In this document: piece by piece, positions 1 through 11,043 of the stretch
How the letters are laid out: each line of letters opens with the position of its first letter
Position numbering within the stretch: position 1 is the stretch's first letter
NCBI GenBank assembly: GCA_009809945.1
Contig: WTPW01000070.1
Location: forward strand, 589,491-653,490
Length of the DNA: 64,000 nt
Direction of reading: 5' to 3'
Source of the DNA: Gigaspora margarita
Taxonomy: Eukaryota > Glomeromycota > Glomeromycetes > Diversisporales > Gigasporaceae
Notes under the pieces: model-generated
The model's database searches: none
What the model was told of the DNA's origin: nothing
Seen by the model: only the letters and a program-made list of their open reading frames with translations
Program-made: the position numbers and the translations under genes

Positions 1-412
1 AAATGTTTTGATAGACGTTTTGATTTTTTTTTAAAATTTGGTTGAAAATAATTCTGTAACTATTAAGTCAAATTCTATATTTTTTTTTATCTTAAAATCT
101 ATAGATTCATGCAATTCAAACAAAAAAAAGTTCATTGAATTTGGGTTAGTAGTTGCAGAGANATCTTCNCTCAAAGTTTAAAGAAAATTTTATAGTTTGT
201 TTTGATAGACGTTTNNNTTTTTTTCAAACTTTGAGCAAAGATATCTTAGCAACTACTGGACCAAAGTCAATAAACTTTTTTTTATATAAATTCTATAAAT
301 CTATAGAATTTAAAGAAAAAAAGTTTACTAAATTTGATTTGGTAGTTACTAAGATAACTTCACTCAAATTTTTTAAAAAAGTTAAATCTGCAGGGGGGTA
401 TGAATATTAAAT
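1..412. repeat. AT-rich edge with imperfect inverted repeats
   Basis: No gene is seen. The stretch 145-182 is mirrored by 226-262 (AACTTTGAG and GCAACTACT occur in opposite orientation), which could fold into a hairpin. A second, weaker mirror pairs about 60-180 with about 262-390. The phrase TTTTGATAGACGTTT occurs directly at 6 and 200. Ns at 162, 169 and 215-217 limit reading. Short ORFs here are not convincing. Confidence 0.45.
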
Positions 413-1165
413 GTGGGGGGTATGAAAATTGATCCCCATTTATTAGTAGTAGATTTAGCATATATTACACATATAGTAAATATAGTCTGTTACATTTGTA
501 AAAAAACAAAATTTATAAAAGCAGCCAATGTGGACCCCAAGTTCAACATTGAGTCTTCATACTCTTTTAACAATAAATATAATTATTTATTAATTAAATT
601 AAACAATTATCAGTATCCTCATATACTATTAATTGCCAATCCGGATAAGATCAGCACTATTTCTATATTTAGAATTGGGGCAAAACAAATATATAAACAA
701 GGTAGTACAAAATCTAGATCAGGCCTGTATATATAAAATTTTTATATGATTTAAAGAATTCTAAAGACGTTTTTACTCATATCTTCTTATCTACAAGTCC
801 GATTTTAATGAAAGTTTGGTGGTAGACGCACAAGAACCTGCTCTACAACTTTACTTAGAGCCAAAAATAATATTTACTTAGTATAAAAAAACTTTTTATT
901 AGGCCTAAAACAGATTTACTAATATATTGTTTATATATTTGTTTATCCCCAATTCCAAATATGGTTATAATATAGCTATAGTGCCGATCTTATCCGGATT
1001 GGTAATTAATTGTTTCCTCTTTTGTAACTGCAAATTGTCTTAAATCTTCTTTGTTAAGTTTTATTAAAAAATGCCTTCTGACTTAGATATATCATAGTAA
1101 CAAGTAAGGTTACACAAAGTGTACACATCTAAGGTCACTCTAGTTATCTACTATCTTTAAAGAAG
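413..1165. mobile_element. Dispersed repeat also present at 39.19-39.55 kb, interrupted here
   Basis: Positions about 440-635 and 1005-1165 read through the same text as 39,192-39,550, including TGGACCCCAAGTTCAACAT and the tail CTACTATCTTTAAAGAAGTG. The 39-kb copy is continuous, whereas this one carries an extra segment at 636-1004. The 39-kb copy ends in a TIR-like sequence, so this is probably a fragment of a DNA element. The ORF at 413-736 runs through this repeat into the insertion and is not considered a gene. Confidence 0.6.
636..1004. mobile_element. Short TIR element (about 367 bp) nested in the 413-1165 repeat
   Basis: The ends are inverted: CCAATCCGGATAAGATCAG on the left and its near complement ending in CTTATCCGGATTGG on the right, with further inverted matches (AATTGGGG / CCCCAATT) further in. 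ATTAATTG occurs at 628-635 and again at 1005-1012, a candidate 8-bp target duplication. The paralogue near 39,380 lacks the element. No coding capacity. Confidence 0.65.
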
Positions 1166-1175
1166 TGAATATAGA

Positions 1176-1745
1176 ATAATGATAGCAATATTTGTACAAA
1201 TATTAATACTAATGTTCATACAAATGTTAATACTAACTTTCATACAAACATTAATACTAATGTTAATGCTAATATTAGACTAAATATATGATAAAAGAAG
1301 CACTAAAAGGCCATTAAAGAAACTCAAAAAAACATTAATAAATGATAAAAAAGCACTATAAGAATAATATAAAAAACACTAAAGAATAATAAAAAATACT
1401 AAAAAATAATGAAAGAAGTACCAAAAAAACAATAAAAAAAGCACCAAAAAATAATAAAAAAAAACCAAAGAATATAGAAAGAATAACCAAAAAACAATAT
1501 GAAAAGCACCAAAAAATAGCCAAAAAATTACTAAAAACAATGAAGCAAGTATCAAAAAAGCATAAAAAGCTTGAAAGAACATATAAAAGTATAAAAAAAA
1601 ACATAAACCTACCAAAAGAATGACATAAAAGTACTAAAAAACAATATAAAAAGCACTAAAAGAACAATAAAAGAATACATAAAAGCACAATAAAAATGAG
1701 GAAAGAATAACAAAAAAAGCACCAAAAAAAGAAAATGAAAAAATT
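1176..1745. repeat. Low-complexity tandem repeats
   Basis: At 1,190-1,275 variants of CAAATGTTAATACTAA repeat. From 1,300 to 1,740 an A-rich irregular array of AAAAAAGCACCAAAAAATAA-like units follows. The two long minus-strand ORFs across 1,356-1,615 translate to phenylalanine/leucine runs and are artefacts of this composition. Confidence 0.7.
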
Positions 1746-2142
1746 TAGTTAATTGTGTTTGAAAATTGGTAGCACATAGAGGGATTTTTTTGGAAAAGAG
1801 AAATACAAATCATGTAAGGTAAAACTTTTGTAGGGAGCTACTAGTAATATATGGTAGGTGCAAAATCACATGAACTAGATGGTGCCTGAATCCAGAAAGT
1901 CTATATATATATAGAACATGTGATATTTCATCTTATATATATATACCAAAATAAATAATTTTTAAATTAAAAATTTATCTACTAGGGTTTTTGTACATTA
2001 ACATTCTGTATCATTCTAATTAAATTTGTTCTTTTGGTCTTTCCAGTAGTGCTTGTATTTGAATATACTATATTTATGAATATATTCAAATATATAAATA
2101 TTTATGAATATTCATAATATTTATGAATATGATTATAACAAA
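1746..2142. other. AT-rich spacer, no gene seen
   Basis: No ORF or RNA gene can be supported. Positions 2,070-2,135 hold the first short run of the TATTTATGAATATTCATA-type palindromic minisatellite that recurs at 3.5-4.5, 5.6 and 13.6 kb. Positions about 1,985-2,060 loosely resemble part of the repeat at 14.08-14.25 kb. Confidence 0.5.
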
Positions 2143-2589
2143 TTTTCACCCTAGGTGATATCACCTATGTCGGGTGAAGATCGTCATTGTTATATGATCA
2201 CGGGATAAAATAGTGATCATCAACTGATTTAATCAGTCGATTTTTTTTTTTGCTTTTTGTCTGTTTTGATACATTAAACTAGTTTACTTACATTTTTTTT
2301 TCTTTTTAGTTTCATGTTGTCATCGTTACCATAACCGTCACTTGAATTCGGTGTCGTCATCATTATAGGTGCAGTTGCTTAGATTTGGTCCTGCTATTTT
2401 GGCTTTGTAGTTGGTACCGAAGTGATTTGGTGTCGCCGTTGTTGTTAGCCTAGACGTTGCTAATAGATAATACTGCTTCTTGTGTGGTAAAGCTGTTTCT
2501 AGTATGCACTTTGCTTTACTGTTAACGCGTTATTATGCTTGGGTTAAGAGTATTTGTTAGACTTGTTGTTTAGGTATTTTTGGACTTGG

Positions 2590-2900
2590 AATTACTAGGA
2601 CGTATGATTTTATCCACTTATTGTTCTTGTTTTTTGGTTTTAAATGCGTTACTAATACTTCTTTCTTTTTCTAGGATGTTTGTGAGTTTTTTGGGAATTC
2701 AAAATATATGATTATTACTGGGACGTATGATTTACACTCTTATTGTTCTTGCTTTTTGGGTTTGAGTGCATTACTAATGCTTCTTTCCTTTTTTTAGAAT
2801 GTTTTTGACCCTTTTTCAGGAAGTATAATTTTATTCAGTTTGTTTGTTTTGGTTGTTGAGTGTACTGTATTACTAACGTCCTTTTTTTTAGGCATTGCAA
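2590..2900. repeat. Imperfect tandem repeat, about 115-120-bp period
   Basis: GACGTATGATTT, then TTATTGTTCTTG, then a CTTTCTTTTTCTAG-like tract recur at about 2,600, 2,721 and, more diverged, 2,831. Each unit ends in a pyrimidine tract plus AG that looks like a splice acceptor, but no exon follows that I can recognise. Confidence 0.5.
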
Positions 2901-3235
2901 TTTTTGTAGTTTTTGTTATTACCTTTTGCGGAATGGTAGTTATTGGTGCTGACGTTATTGAAGATGTGAAATAACTTTGTTATTGGTGTTCACTGCTGTA
3001 ATTATCGAAAGAGTCTTGTATTCTGTTGCAGTCGTTGTTGTTTGTTATTATACTGGTGTTAGATAGTTGGTTTGTGTTAAAGTCATTGATACTATCATTT
3101 TAACTTTATCACTAGTGTATTAAACTATGTTGAGTCATTAGGTTAGAGTTAGGGTATGTTAGATATAGTTGTGGTTGTATCGAATATTTAGGAATGAGAG
3201 CAAAGTGGAGGCGACAGCCAAAGTGAAGCGACTAC

Positions 3236-3290
3236 AGGGTGAGCGAAGCGAGCCCTATCTGTGTTGCCAAGCGTAAGCAAAGCAACACAG
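3236..3290. repeat. Pair of adjacent stem-loops (GAGCGAAGCGAG / CTGTGTTGC)
   Basis: AGGG-TGAGCGAAGCGAG-CCCT can pair as one stem. It is followed directly by CTGTGTTGC (3,259-3,267) with its perfect complement GCAACACAG (3,282-3,290). The base composition (GCGAAGCGAG) is very unlike the AT-rich surroundings. The function is unknown. Confidence 0.6.
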
Positions 3291-3534
3291 GCTGTACTAA
3301 TATAAATTATATAGTTGATAAATAGTTTAGCATGTATTATATATTTGCGTACAGCTAATAAAATTGTTAAAATTGTCTTAACTGAAAATTATTGCATTAG
3401 TAAAATAAATTAAGGCTGTAATACGTACGTCTGTATTGCGGAGGTCATGTCAATCACATGATTCGGCTGCAGGCTTCTGACTGACTTCTGACCTGATTTC
3501 CGAACTAGGTGATATCACCTAGGTGAAGTTAGCA

Positions 3535-3800
3535 ACATTCTATGAATATTCATAATGTTTATAAATATTCATAATATTCTTGAATATATTCAAATATATT
3601 CATAATGAATACGTATTGAAAAGACTATCATATAGTTAAATAATTGTGTAATATAAATATGCATATTGGTTACACAAAAGCTTATTGAACTATTTTTGCA
3701 AAAATAATTTTAGGTTACACACTACTAAAGTTGTATAATATTACACAAACCTTATTTTGGTAATTTGATTTTTTGAACCAAGAATAGGTTTTGAACCAAG
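3535..3800. repeat. Segmental repeat copy A (partner at 5,610-5,845)
   Basis: About 250 bp reads nearly identically at 5,610-5,845, including GACTATCATATAGTTAAATA, TAAGCTT/AAGCTTATTGAACTATTT, and TTTTTTGAACCAAGAATAGG. In copy A the text continues into the AT minisatellite; copy B is where the LINE inserted. Copy A therefore approximates the pre-insertion state of the LINE target. Confidence 0.75.
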
Positions 3801-3805
3801 GGTAG

Positions 3806-3945
3806 GTTTTGAATATTTATAATATTTATGAATATTTATAATATTTATGAATATTCATAATATTTATGAATATTTATAATATTTATGAATATTCATAATA
3901 TTTATGAATATTCAAATATTTATGAATATTCAAATATGGATTAAT
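3806..3945. repeat. Palindromic AT minisatellite
   Basis: Repeats of AATATTTATGAATATTCATA, a 19-20-bp unit that is close to self-complementary so that each unit can form a hairpin. The same satellite continues at 4,306-4,490 and 13,556-13,880. Confidence 0.85.
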
Positions 3946-4305
3946 TGTTTTGTAACCATAGGTTATGGATAAATTTTGTAACCGTAAATAATATTACCAG
4001 ATAACACATGATCGACATCATTTAAAAATTGTGTAATCAATGATTTTATCAAAATATAATTAAGGTTAGGGTTAGTGTGAGGCTTGGGGGTTAGGAAGGC
4101 CATAGTTTTATTAAAATTTAGCAAGAAATTTTTTTTGTTAAAACCCGAAAGGTAGTTTTCTATATGAAATTTTGAGTTAGAAGCAATTTTTAGCAAAACA
4201 AACATTTGTTTTGATTCTTTCCAGATGTGTAACGTTACACCTGATCTTCGAATTTGACTGGCTGATTAGGTGCAGTTACTGTAACCGCGGTTACAAATTA
4301 ATTAA
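3946..4305. mobile_element. TTAGGG-core repeat, copy 1
   Basis: A roughly 300-bp dispersed repeat recognised by three blocks in order: a TAAGGTTAGGGTTAG block, an AAATTTAGCAAGAAATTTTT block and a GTTACACCTGATC block. Related copies lie at 27.60-27.91, 45.03-45.36 (reversed) and 46.31-46.52 kb. This copy is flanked by GTAACC-type inverted termini (TTTTGTAACC at about 3,950; the palindrome GTAACCGCGGTTAC near 4,280). The minus-strand ORF at 3,963-4,205 lies inside it and is not thought to be a gene. Confidence 0.6.
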
Positions 4306-4492
4306 CCCTTCAAATATTTATGAATATTCATAAAATATGAATTTTTATAATATTTATGAATATTTAAAATATTTATGAATTTTCATAATATTTATAAATA
4401 TTTATAATATTTATGAATATTCATAAATATTGAATATTCATAATATTTATGAATATTCATAAATATTTTTGAATATTCAATAATATTTATGG
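4306..4492. repeat. Palindromic AT minisatellite, second block
   Basis: This continues the TATTTATGAATATTCATA array. Its last unit, AATAATATTTATG at about 4,481-4,493, also appears just after the poly(A) tract of the retro-insertion that follows, so it may be that insertion's target duplication. Confidence 0.75.
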
Positions 4493-4493
4493 C

Positions 4494-5609
4494 AAAAAAC
4501 TCTTTCTAACGATCACTTGGACCAAATTTTTAATGGAAGAAAACAAAAAATTTTTGTTAGAGCGTTGAAGTATCGCAGGACCTACGGTTTTTACAAAGGT
4601 CAACTTTATCCTGGGGACTCCTTTGTTATATTTGGCACGCAAGCCAGAAGCAACGTTAGAAGAACAAGTGAAACAGCAGGTGGCGCTTTAGTAAACATGA
4701 AATTTTGGTGGAGAGACAAAAAATTTCTTTGTCGATGAAGTAACCTGTGAAAAATAAAGGAGAACAGCAAAAAAATGAGTTTTCTGACCACACACTCCTG
4801 TAAATTTTCTACAAGTGATTCCCTCCTTTTTACTTTTCTCGCCTTTCTGCCGTTTTCCCAGAAATTTTCGACAAAAGTGGCGATTCAGTTTACCCCCTCC
4901 AGAAGATCAGCATTGCTTATTTTTCAAATCCGGACGGACCCGGTAGAATGCAACCACATGACGTGTTTGTTTACAGATACGGTTTCGGCACTACTCTGTA
5001 TGACTTTTGCCTAGTCGTTGGTATAGTTAATGGGATATCCGAGATTGGATGTTTGGTCAGAAGAAAATATAAATTAAGGCGTAGCTTTAAAGCAGAGATA
5101 TGCAATAGTTGCAGTTGTTATATAATTTTTATTAAGCCTGGCATGGGTTATAATAGTGTATAACCTTTTCTTTTTGTTCTGTTTTGTTTTTTTTGTTAGA
5201 CTAGCCTTTGTGTTTATACCATGTGGTTTTGTTTCTTTTTTGTTTTCTTTTCCATTTTTTTTTTGTTTGTTTTTTCTTTTATTTTTTTTTCATTTATCGT
5301 TTTCTTGGCTTATGTTTTTCTTTTTTCTTTACCCCCTCTCCTTATTTTGCCCTTATTGAATTCCTACTTATGTAAAGGAATACGAAGGAGAGAAGAAGCC
5401 ATTTTGGTGTGGCACTTAGGCTAGTTTAATATAGCCTCTAGTTTTTAGATTTTCTTCAAATTAGTGCGGCAGGTTGCACTTGGGCACCGTTAAGGCAGCC
5501 GGGNNATGTCAGACTTGCAAATTAGGAGTAAACAGGTNTATCAAATGGCGGTATACTTNGTATCTTAATAAAGTACTGGCGAGACCAGCCTAAGTGTAAA
5601 AAAAAAAAT
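4494..5609 (+). mobile_element. Poly(A)-tailed retro-insertion, unidentified (degraded)
   Basis: The segment has a much less AT-rich composition than its surroundings. It ends with AATAAA (about 5,566) followed by a run of As at 5,599-5,609, and sits between AATAATATTTATG copies (about 4,481 and 5,607). That layout is what a reverse-transcribed insertion leaves. Short ORFs (for example 4,517-4,738 and 4,948-5,163) switch frame repeatedly. I recognise no domain, so it may be a 5'-truncated non-LTR element or a processed pseudogene. A long pyrimidine tract occupies 5,160-5,345. Ns at 5,504-5,505, 5,538 and 5,559. The target duplication is weak evidence because the flank is itself repetitive. 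Confidence 0.45.
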
Positions 5610-5845
5610 AATAATATTTATGAATATTCATAATATTCTTGAATATCAAATATTTAAAATATTTTGAATACGTGTTGAAAGGCCTATCATATAGTTAAAT
5701 AATTTGTGTAATATAAATATGCATGTTGGTTACACAAAGCTTATTGAACTATTTTTGCAAAAATAATTTTAGGTTACACGCCACTAATGCTGTGTAACGT
5801 TATACAAGTCTATTTTGGTAACTTAATTTTTTGAACCAAGAATAG
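5610..5845. repeat. Segmental repeat copy B, target of the LINE
   Basis: Near-duplicate of 3,535-3,800 (see that entry). It is broken after CCAAGAATAGGTTAAAT by the LINE. The minisatellite that follows in copy A resumes on the far side of the LINE at 13,556. Confidence 0.75.
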
Positions 5846-5852
5846 GTTAAAT
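5836..5852. repeat. LINE target-site duplication, 3' side
   Basis: CCAAGAATAGGTTAAAT, 17 bp, identical to 13,539-13,555. It directly abuts the element's poly(A) tail (read on the minus strand). Confidence 0.9.
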
Positions 5853-6015
5853 TTTTTTTTTTAAAAAGAGAGGTCTATCCTCTATTCTTTATTACGATTT
5901 TGCAGATAATTATATATATACAATTTACATGTAGAGATTTGCTAATCTATTGGGAAGTAGAGGTAAGAGCTAGTTTACTCTCGACCTAATTCTTTACTAG
6001 AATGGTCGTAGACCT

Positions 6016-9000
6016 CTAGTTTTCGAGTAATCTATGTAAGGATGAATGTCCGAGGGTTATGGAGAGTTCGATTTTTTGTTGAATAAAATGTAAAGTAGGG
6101 GGTTTTGTGACTGTTAGTGTTGGTGTAGGGATTGGTGATGGGTGGGGGAATATATCATCGTGTCTATACATTCGAGAGGGGAGCCAGATTTCTTTGTAAA
6201 TAAATTCGGTTATGAGGTGGTGAATTAAAGGTGCATGTCTTGTTTGGAGTGTTTTGGTATTGAAAGGTACTAGAGTGAGATTGGTGATAAATCTGATTGG
6301 AAGTTGTTTCTGTATGTGGAGGTGTGTGTATGATTGGATGAATTCGGCAGTATTGTGTAGAGGTAGTTCGAGTTTAGTAGCAGCCTTGATAAGGATTCTT
6401 TTTATTTCTGTTTTGAAGTTAAAAGGGTTGCGTATACATGTTAGTAGATGGGTTATGTCTTCGGGTGTAGTGTAACATCTGGGACAGAGATGATTTAGGT
6501 ATTTAGATTGATTTCAGAGATGTAAGAGAAGACAAGTTGGGAGTTTTTCAGATATAAGTTTAATCTTGAAATTTTTTAGATTTGATGCAGACGGGTTGGT
6601 ATATAGGCCTTTTGGTTTGTCGTTGTATGAGAGATTGTTGAAAGTGGAGTCCCAATGAATTTTGATGTATGTCAGGTAGCGTTCCCATAGAGATATTCTT
6701 TGTTGATTGTGCCATCTCAGGTCGTTTGTAATCTGGTGTATTTGTTTTAGCACAGTTTTGATCAGTTGTATACAAGGGATGTTCATTAAAAATGGGGTAG
6801 ATCTATTGTAGATAAATTTGTGTGATGTCAGGTCCAACGGGAAGGCCGGAGGTGGATTGTTGATTGTAAGATCTTTGTTAACAGTTATGATAATCTTTCT
6901 GTCGATGAGTAGGGAGAACAGGGTTCGTAGTGTGAAAGGAAATGGAGTCTTGTCTATCTTTTGTTGTTTGAAACATTGTAGGCTGGTTATATGTTCAATT
7001 GTTTGTACGAAGGGCGTGTTATTGGTAATGATTTTTATTTTTGTTGTGGAATCTGTTGTTGTAATAATAAAGGCAAGAAGTGAAATTAGTGCATTCATTT
7101 TGGAGGGCCAGTACCGGTTGTGGCAGCGTAGGAGGTCTGTTTTGGTACTGATTTTACATATGGCCGTATGTTTTTTTGTTTGAGTTATTAGTTCTTTTTT
7201 TGTAGCGAGTTGTATTGTTATTTCCTTTTTTTTGAAATTTGCAGAGGTTAGTGATTCCCATAAGGCAAGTGGTAGATCTTTGAACAGGGATAGTGGTCTA
7301 GATGCTGTTGGTTTTAGTGTCGTGTTATGAGAGGTTGAAGGGGGTAGGTTAGATGATAATGCTCTATAGATATCTGTCAGATCGGCATATACTTTGCATT
7401 TGCAGCTAACTAATATGTTATGTATTCGATGATTGTTCAGTGTGATGTAACAGTGTTTCGTTTGCTTTTTTTGTCTTTAAATTCACAGCCTGGGCATGGT
7501 TCTAATTGATTGGAAGAATTTGAGTAGACATAGTGTTTCCCTTTGTAGTTGGTTGAATGGGGGTTGAATACTTTTGCGATTAGTTTGTTTTTTGTAATGA
7601 CCCATCCTTTGCTGATCGGTGTCCAAGGTGGGGTTGTGAAGGGGTTTGGGTTAATTAGTTTGAGAGAGGGTGTGGTTGTGAATATGATAAGTTCATGTAT
7701 CTGGTGAAACCATTTCAGAGTTCTTCCCCTTATGATTTTTTTTATATTGTGTTTAAAGTTTTTCCAATCTAGGAACTTATCATTTTTCCAGTTCAAGAAT
7801 TGTTCTATGCAGCTTATATTATGTTCATTGAGCTTTTCTTTGAAGTAAGCGCCCTTGGGGTGTTTTANTAATGTGTTNTTAATAGAGGTACCCAANATGT
7901 TCATTGTAGTGGGCCAATTGTTGAGAGGTCGAACTAGTTTTAGATGTAATTTATGTATAGCAAGGATCGCTTGTGCGGTATAAGTATGAGATTGCATTGT
8001 TGGGAATAGAGGTTCCTCTTCTAAGATTGATATATTTGACATGGTTGAGTCTTGAAGTTGTTGTATCCTTAATTTTAGATATGAATTATCAAAGTGGAGG
8101 TGGTTCAGTTCTTTGATTAAGGTAGAAGTAAGAGTTGAAAGCTGGGCTTGTTCTAGATCACACAGAGCGTATATTTTAGCACAGAAAAGAAATGAGTTTG
8201 GTACTCCTTTCGCCAGTTTTACTTTCTGTTTTACGATATTGAGGTAGGTTTTCTTTATATCTTTTATCTGTGTGGAATTTAAGTAGGAAGAAAGGAGCCA
8301 GTATTGAAGGCGGGGGATAATAACGTGATTAGTTATATATGTTGCTTGTTTTTCTGTGATTCGGGTGAATGTTAGTTTTTTTAGGTTAGTAGTGGCTTCT
8401 TGGATGATTAGTTTTTGTATGTGAGTGTGTTTTCCATTGGCTGTGTACCAGGCACCGAGGTATTTTAGTGGGGTGTTGTGTGGTAAGGTGGTAATTTCTG
8501 TGTTATCAAAGTTAATTGAAGGGCGTGAAGGTAAGTGCGGCGAGTTTGTGATAAAAAATAATTTTTCAGAGTTAATACGAATGTTGTTGAGTTTATAGAA
8601 GCTGGTTGCAGTGGTTAATATATCTATTAGGGTTTCTTTGTTTGGTGCGACCCATAGGGAGTCATCCATGTATGCCATAATGGAGGTGTTGATTTCTTTG
8701 GGCGGAGAAGTGGGGATTGTGCTGGCATAGCCAGTATAGCGTTGTTGAATGGTTGATATAAGGTATCATAATATATCTTCCACAAGTGTGGAGAAAAGGT
8801 TTCGCCCTGGTCGATGCCGTCTTGTACTGAATATGGTTCGGTGAGCCCAAGGTCTGTGATTACACGATTGGTTCAATGTGAAAGGAGGTAGACTATGAGT
8901 TTGATTATTGATAGGGGGATCTTAATCCGTTGTAAGGCCTTCTCTAGTGTTGTTATGTTGACAGAATCAAAAGCTTTGGACATATCCTGCGATAAGGCCC

Positions 9001-11043
9001 AAATTTCTTTTCCATTTGTATTGGCATCCTTGATCATCTGTGTGAGTTGTGTAACTAGTTGTACAGTAGACTGGTGGGGGAAGGCTGCGAAGTTCATAGG
9101 AGATAGGATCTCATAGCGCATAATTGCCGTAGTTAATCTGTTGCTAATGATTTTTGTAAATAGTTTCCATGTATGATCTATTAGGGTTATCGGCCTTGTG
9201 GTGTTTAAGTCATAGTTGTATGTTTTTTTTTTGGAATAGGCCAGAGGTTTGCGTGCAGCCACATGTCCGGTACACAATTAAGCTTTAAACTGTTGTTGAA
9301 AATAGATAGAAGAATATCTAGCGCTGAGGGGGGAAGGTGTTGGAGGATCTCATTTGAAATAGGTAGGGGGCCGGTTGCTTTGTTTTTTGGGGTTAGTGAG
9401 TTATTTTGTTGAAGTTCTTCCATTGTGATAGGTTTAGAAACCGGTTCGTAGATTGTAGGGTTGATTTTTTTTATAAGATAGTAGATTTCTTCCCATTCAG
9501 CTTGCCAGTTAGTGTTCGGGGGTTGGTTTTGGTCCATAGCTTGAAATGTCTTCTGATGTGTTCTTTGACTTCTTGTTTTTCTGTTATAACTTGATCAGAA
9601 AGAATAATTTTGTCAGTTTTGATTGGTTCCAATCTTCTCTGTAAGATACTATCCAGCATTCGACTGGTGTTGTCCTTGAAGTCATCGTATCACCGATTGA
9701 TATAGGAATTTATTCGCTTGTTCTGTTCTTGAAATTTTTCTAGATTCCGGGCTGTCCATATAGTATGTTTAATTTGTTTGAGATTAGTAATAGTTTGCGT
9801 AAGTGTTGATATAAGGTTTGTTGGAGTGAGTGGTTCAATGACCATTTCGGCAAGGTTGGCAGTTTTTAGTAAGAGCTTGTTGTATTGATCTATGGCATCA
9901 GTTGTGGGGGGAGACGATTTGTTTGTTAATTGTCTAAGACATTTATTTATGGTTTTTAAGGCCAGGTGGAGGTGGGTAGTTTTTAGTGAAAAAGCGTAGA
10001 AGGGTTTCGAAGTTTTGAAGGAGAAAGGTATGTGGTTATTGGTGATTTGTCTAATAATGGTGGCCCATTTGTTCAGGTTTTGTTTAGTGTGGTTTGGTCC
10101 CAATTTCCTGTGTCGGTAATATTCCAGGCGTAGTCATTCGCTTCTGAGGCGAAGTTATCCCAATTTTCTTTAGTCATCTTTTTGTAGTGATATATCTTTC
10201 TTTTTTTCTTTTTATTTCTAATAGTCTTGTGTTTTGAGATATCTATGTTCCAGGATGTGGTAATAATTCGGTGATCACAGTTTGTAATATAAGTAGCATC
10301 GATTATTTCTAGTTTTTCTATGTCCAAGATGATCTCAGAGTTGCACCATATGTCATCAATTTGACTGGTTGAGCTGTGGCCGATCCAGGTAGGGTCAGTT
10401 ATATTGTGGAAGGAGAGCAAGCTGGTAGCGTTAGCAGAATTTAGATTTTTGAAAAGCTGAAAATTTTTGTCTCTGCCTTGGTTTGCATTGAAGTCTCCCA
10501 AGATGATCATATTCCAGTTTTTTCTTCGCGCTTCTAGGAACCATGCGAAGACTTTTTCTTGAGTTTTCTTATGGAGGTCTAGGTGGTTAGCTTGTGAAGG
10601 TATATATGTAGAGATGATATGGGATTTGTTGGAGGGAAAGTAGAAGACGATGTATATTGCTGATCCTGGTAAGGTATTGATGGTATGTATGTATAGTTGT
10701 AGTTCCTTGCATACCATGATTGCAGTGCTGAGGCTAGTGTCCCTTTGTTGAGAGGTATATGGTACAAAGTTTGATGAGTATATGTGGATAAGGGGTTAGA
10801 GAGGTTTTTTGTTTTGTTGTTGGTAAGTTTTGTTTCAGTAACCACTATGATGTGGAAATTGGATTTTGCACAATATTCGAACCAGTTTTGTATTTTTAAT
10901 GGTTGTGACATTCCACGTATATTATGAGTAGTAATGTTTATGTAGTTAGTAATTTTGTTAACTTCTATATTGTTTGTCTTTAGGTTTGACGGTTGCGTCA
11001 ATGTTTTGTTATCTTCTTTAGTCATAGGCATCATCGTAGTCAT
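6016..11043 (-). pseudogene. LINE ORF2: endonuclease, reverse transcriptase, RNase H-like region, zinc motif
   Basis: This ORF would nick the target, copy the RNA and complete insertion. The N-terminal third is an endonuclease/exonuclease/phosphatase domain, with VTETKL near 10,845, LGDFNANQ near 10,495 and CDHRII near 10,270. The RT core has DMSKAFDSVN near 8,990, DQGETFSP near 8,800 and the catalytic YMDD at 8,661-8,672. A C-terminal CPRC...HLLTC zinc-like motif lies near 6,450-6,490. Between them, 7,098-6,800 resembles RNase H in spacing but has TNN where TDS is usual. The frame breaks near 10,705, 10,080, 9,550, 9,230 (T run), 8,690 and 7,440, with in-frame stops at 9,690, 8,873 and 6,514. 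The start ATG at 11,043 overlaps the ORF1 end by 26 bases. Ns lie at 7,868, 7,878 and 7,895. Confidence 0.88.

Larger units (their letters stand above)
2143..3527. mobile_element. Candidate TIR element with palindromic AGGTGATATCACCT termini
   Basis: CACCCTAGGTGATATCACCT at 2,147-2,166 is mirrored by AGGTGATATCACCTAGGTGA near 3,506-3,525, and each end is itself a palindrome. About 1.38 kb lies between, with no convincing ORF. The interior is T/G-rich and includes an imperfect tandem repeat (2,590-2,900) and two strong hairpins (3,236-3,290). The flanking target duplication is unclear, so the exact ends are uncertain. The same AGGTGAT-type palindrome, with a different centre, ends the element at 27.60-27.91 kb. 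Confidence 0.5.

Noticed and set aside
1356..1615. Two hydrophobic minus-strand ORFs resembling membrane proteins
   Set aside because: They translate an A-rich tandem repeat; Phe/Leu runs are compositional.
5156..5424. Hydrophobic Phe-rich ORFs
   Set aside because: A pyrimidine tract in the 3' part of a retro-insertion; no start context or domain.
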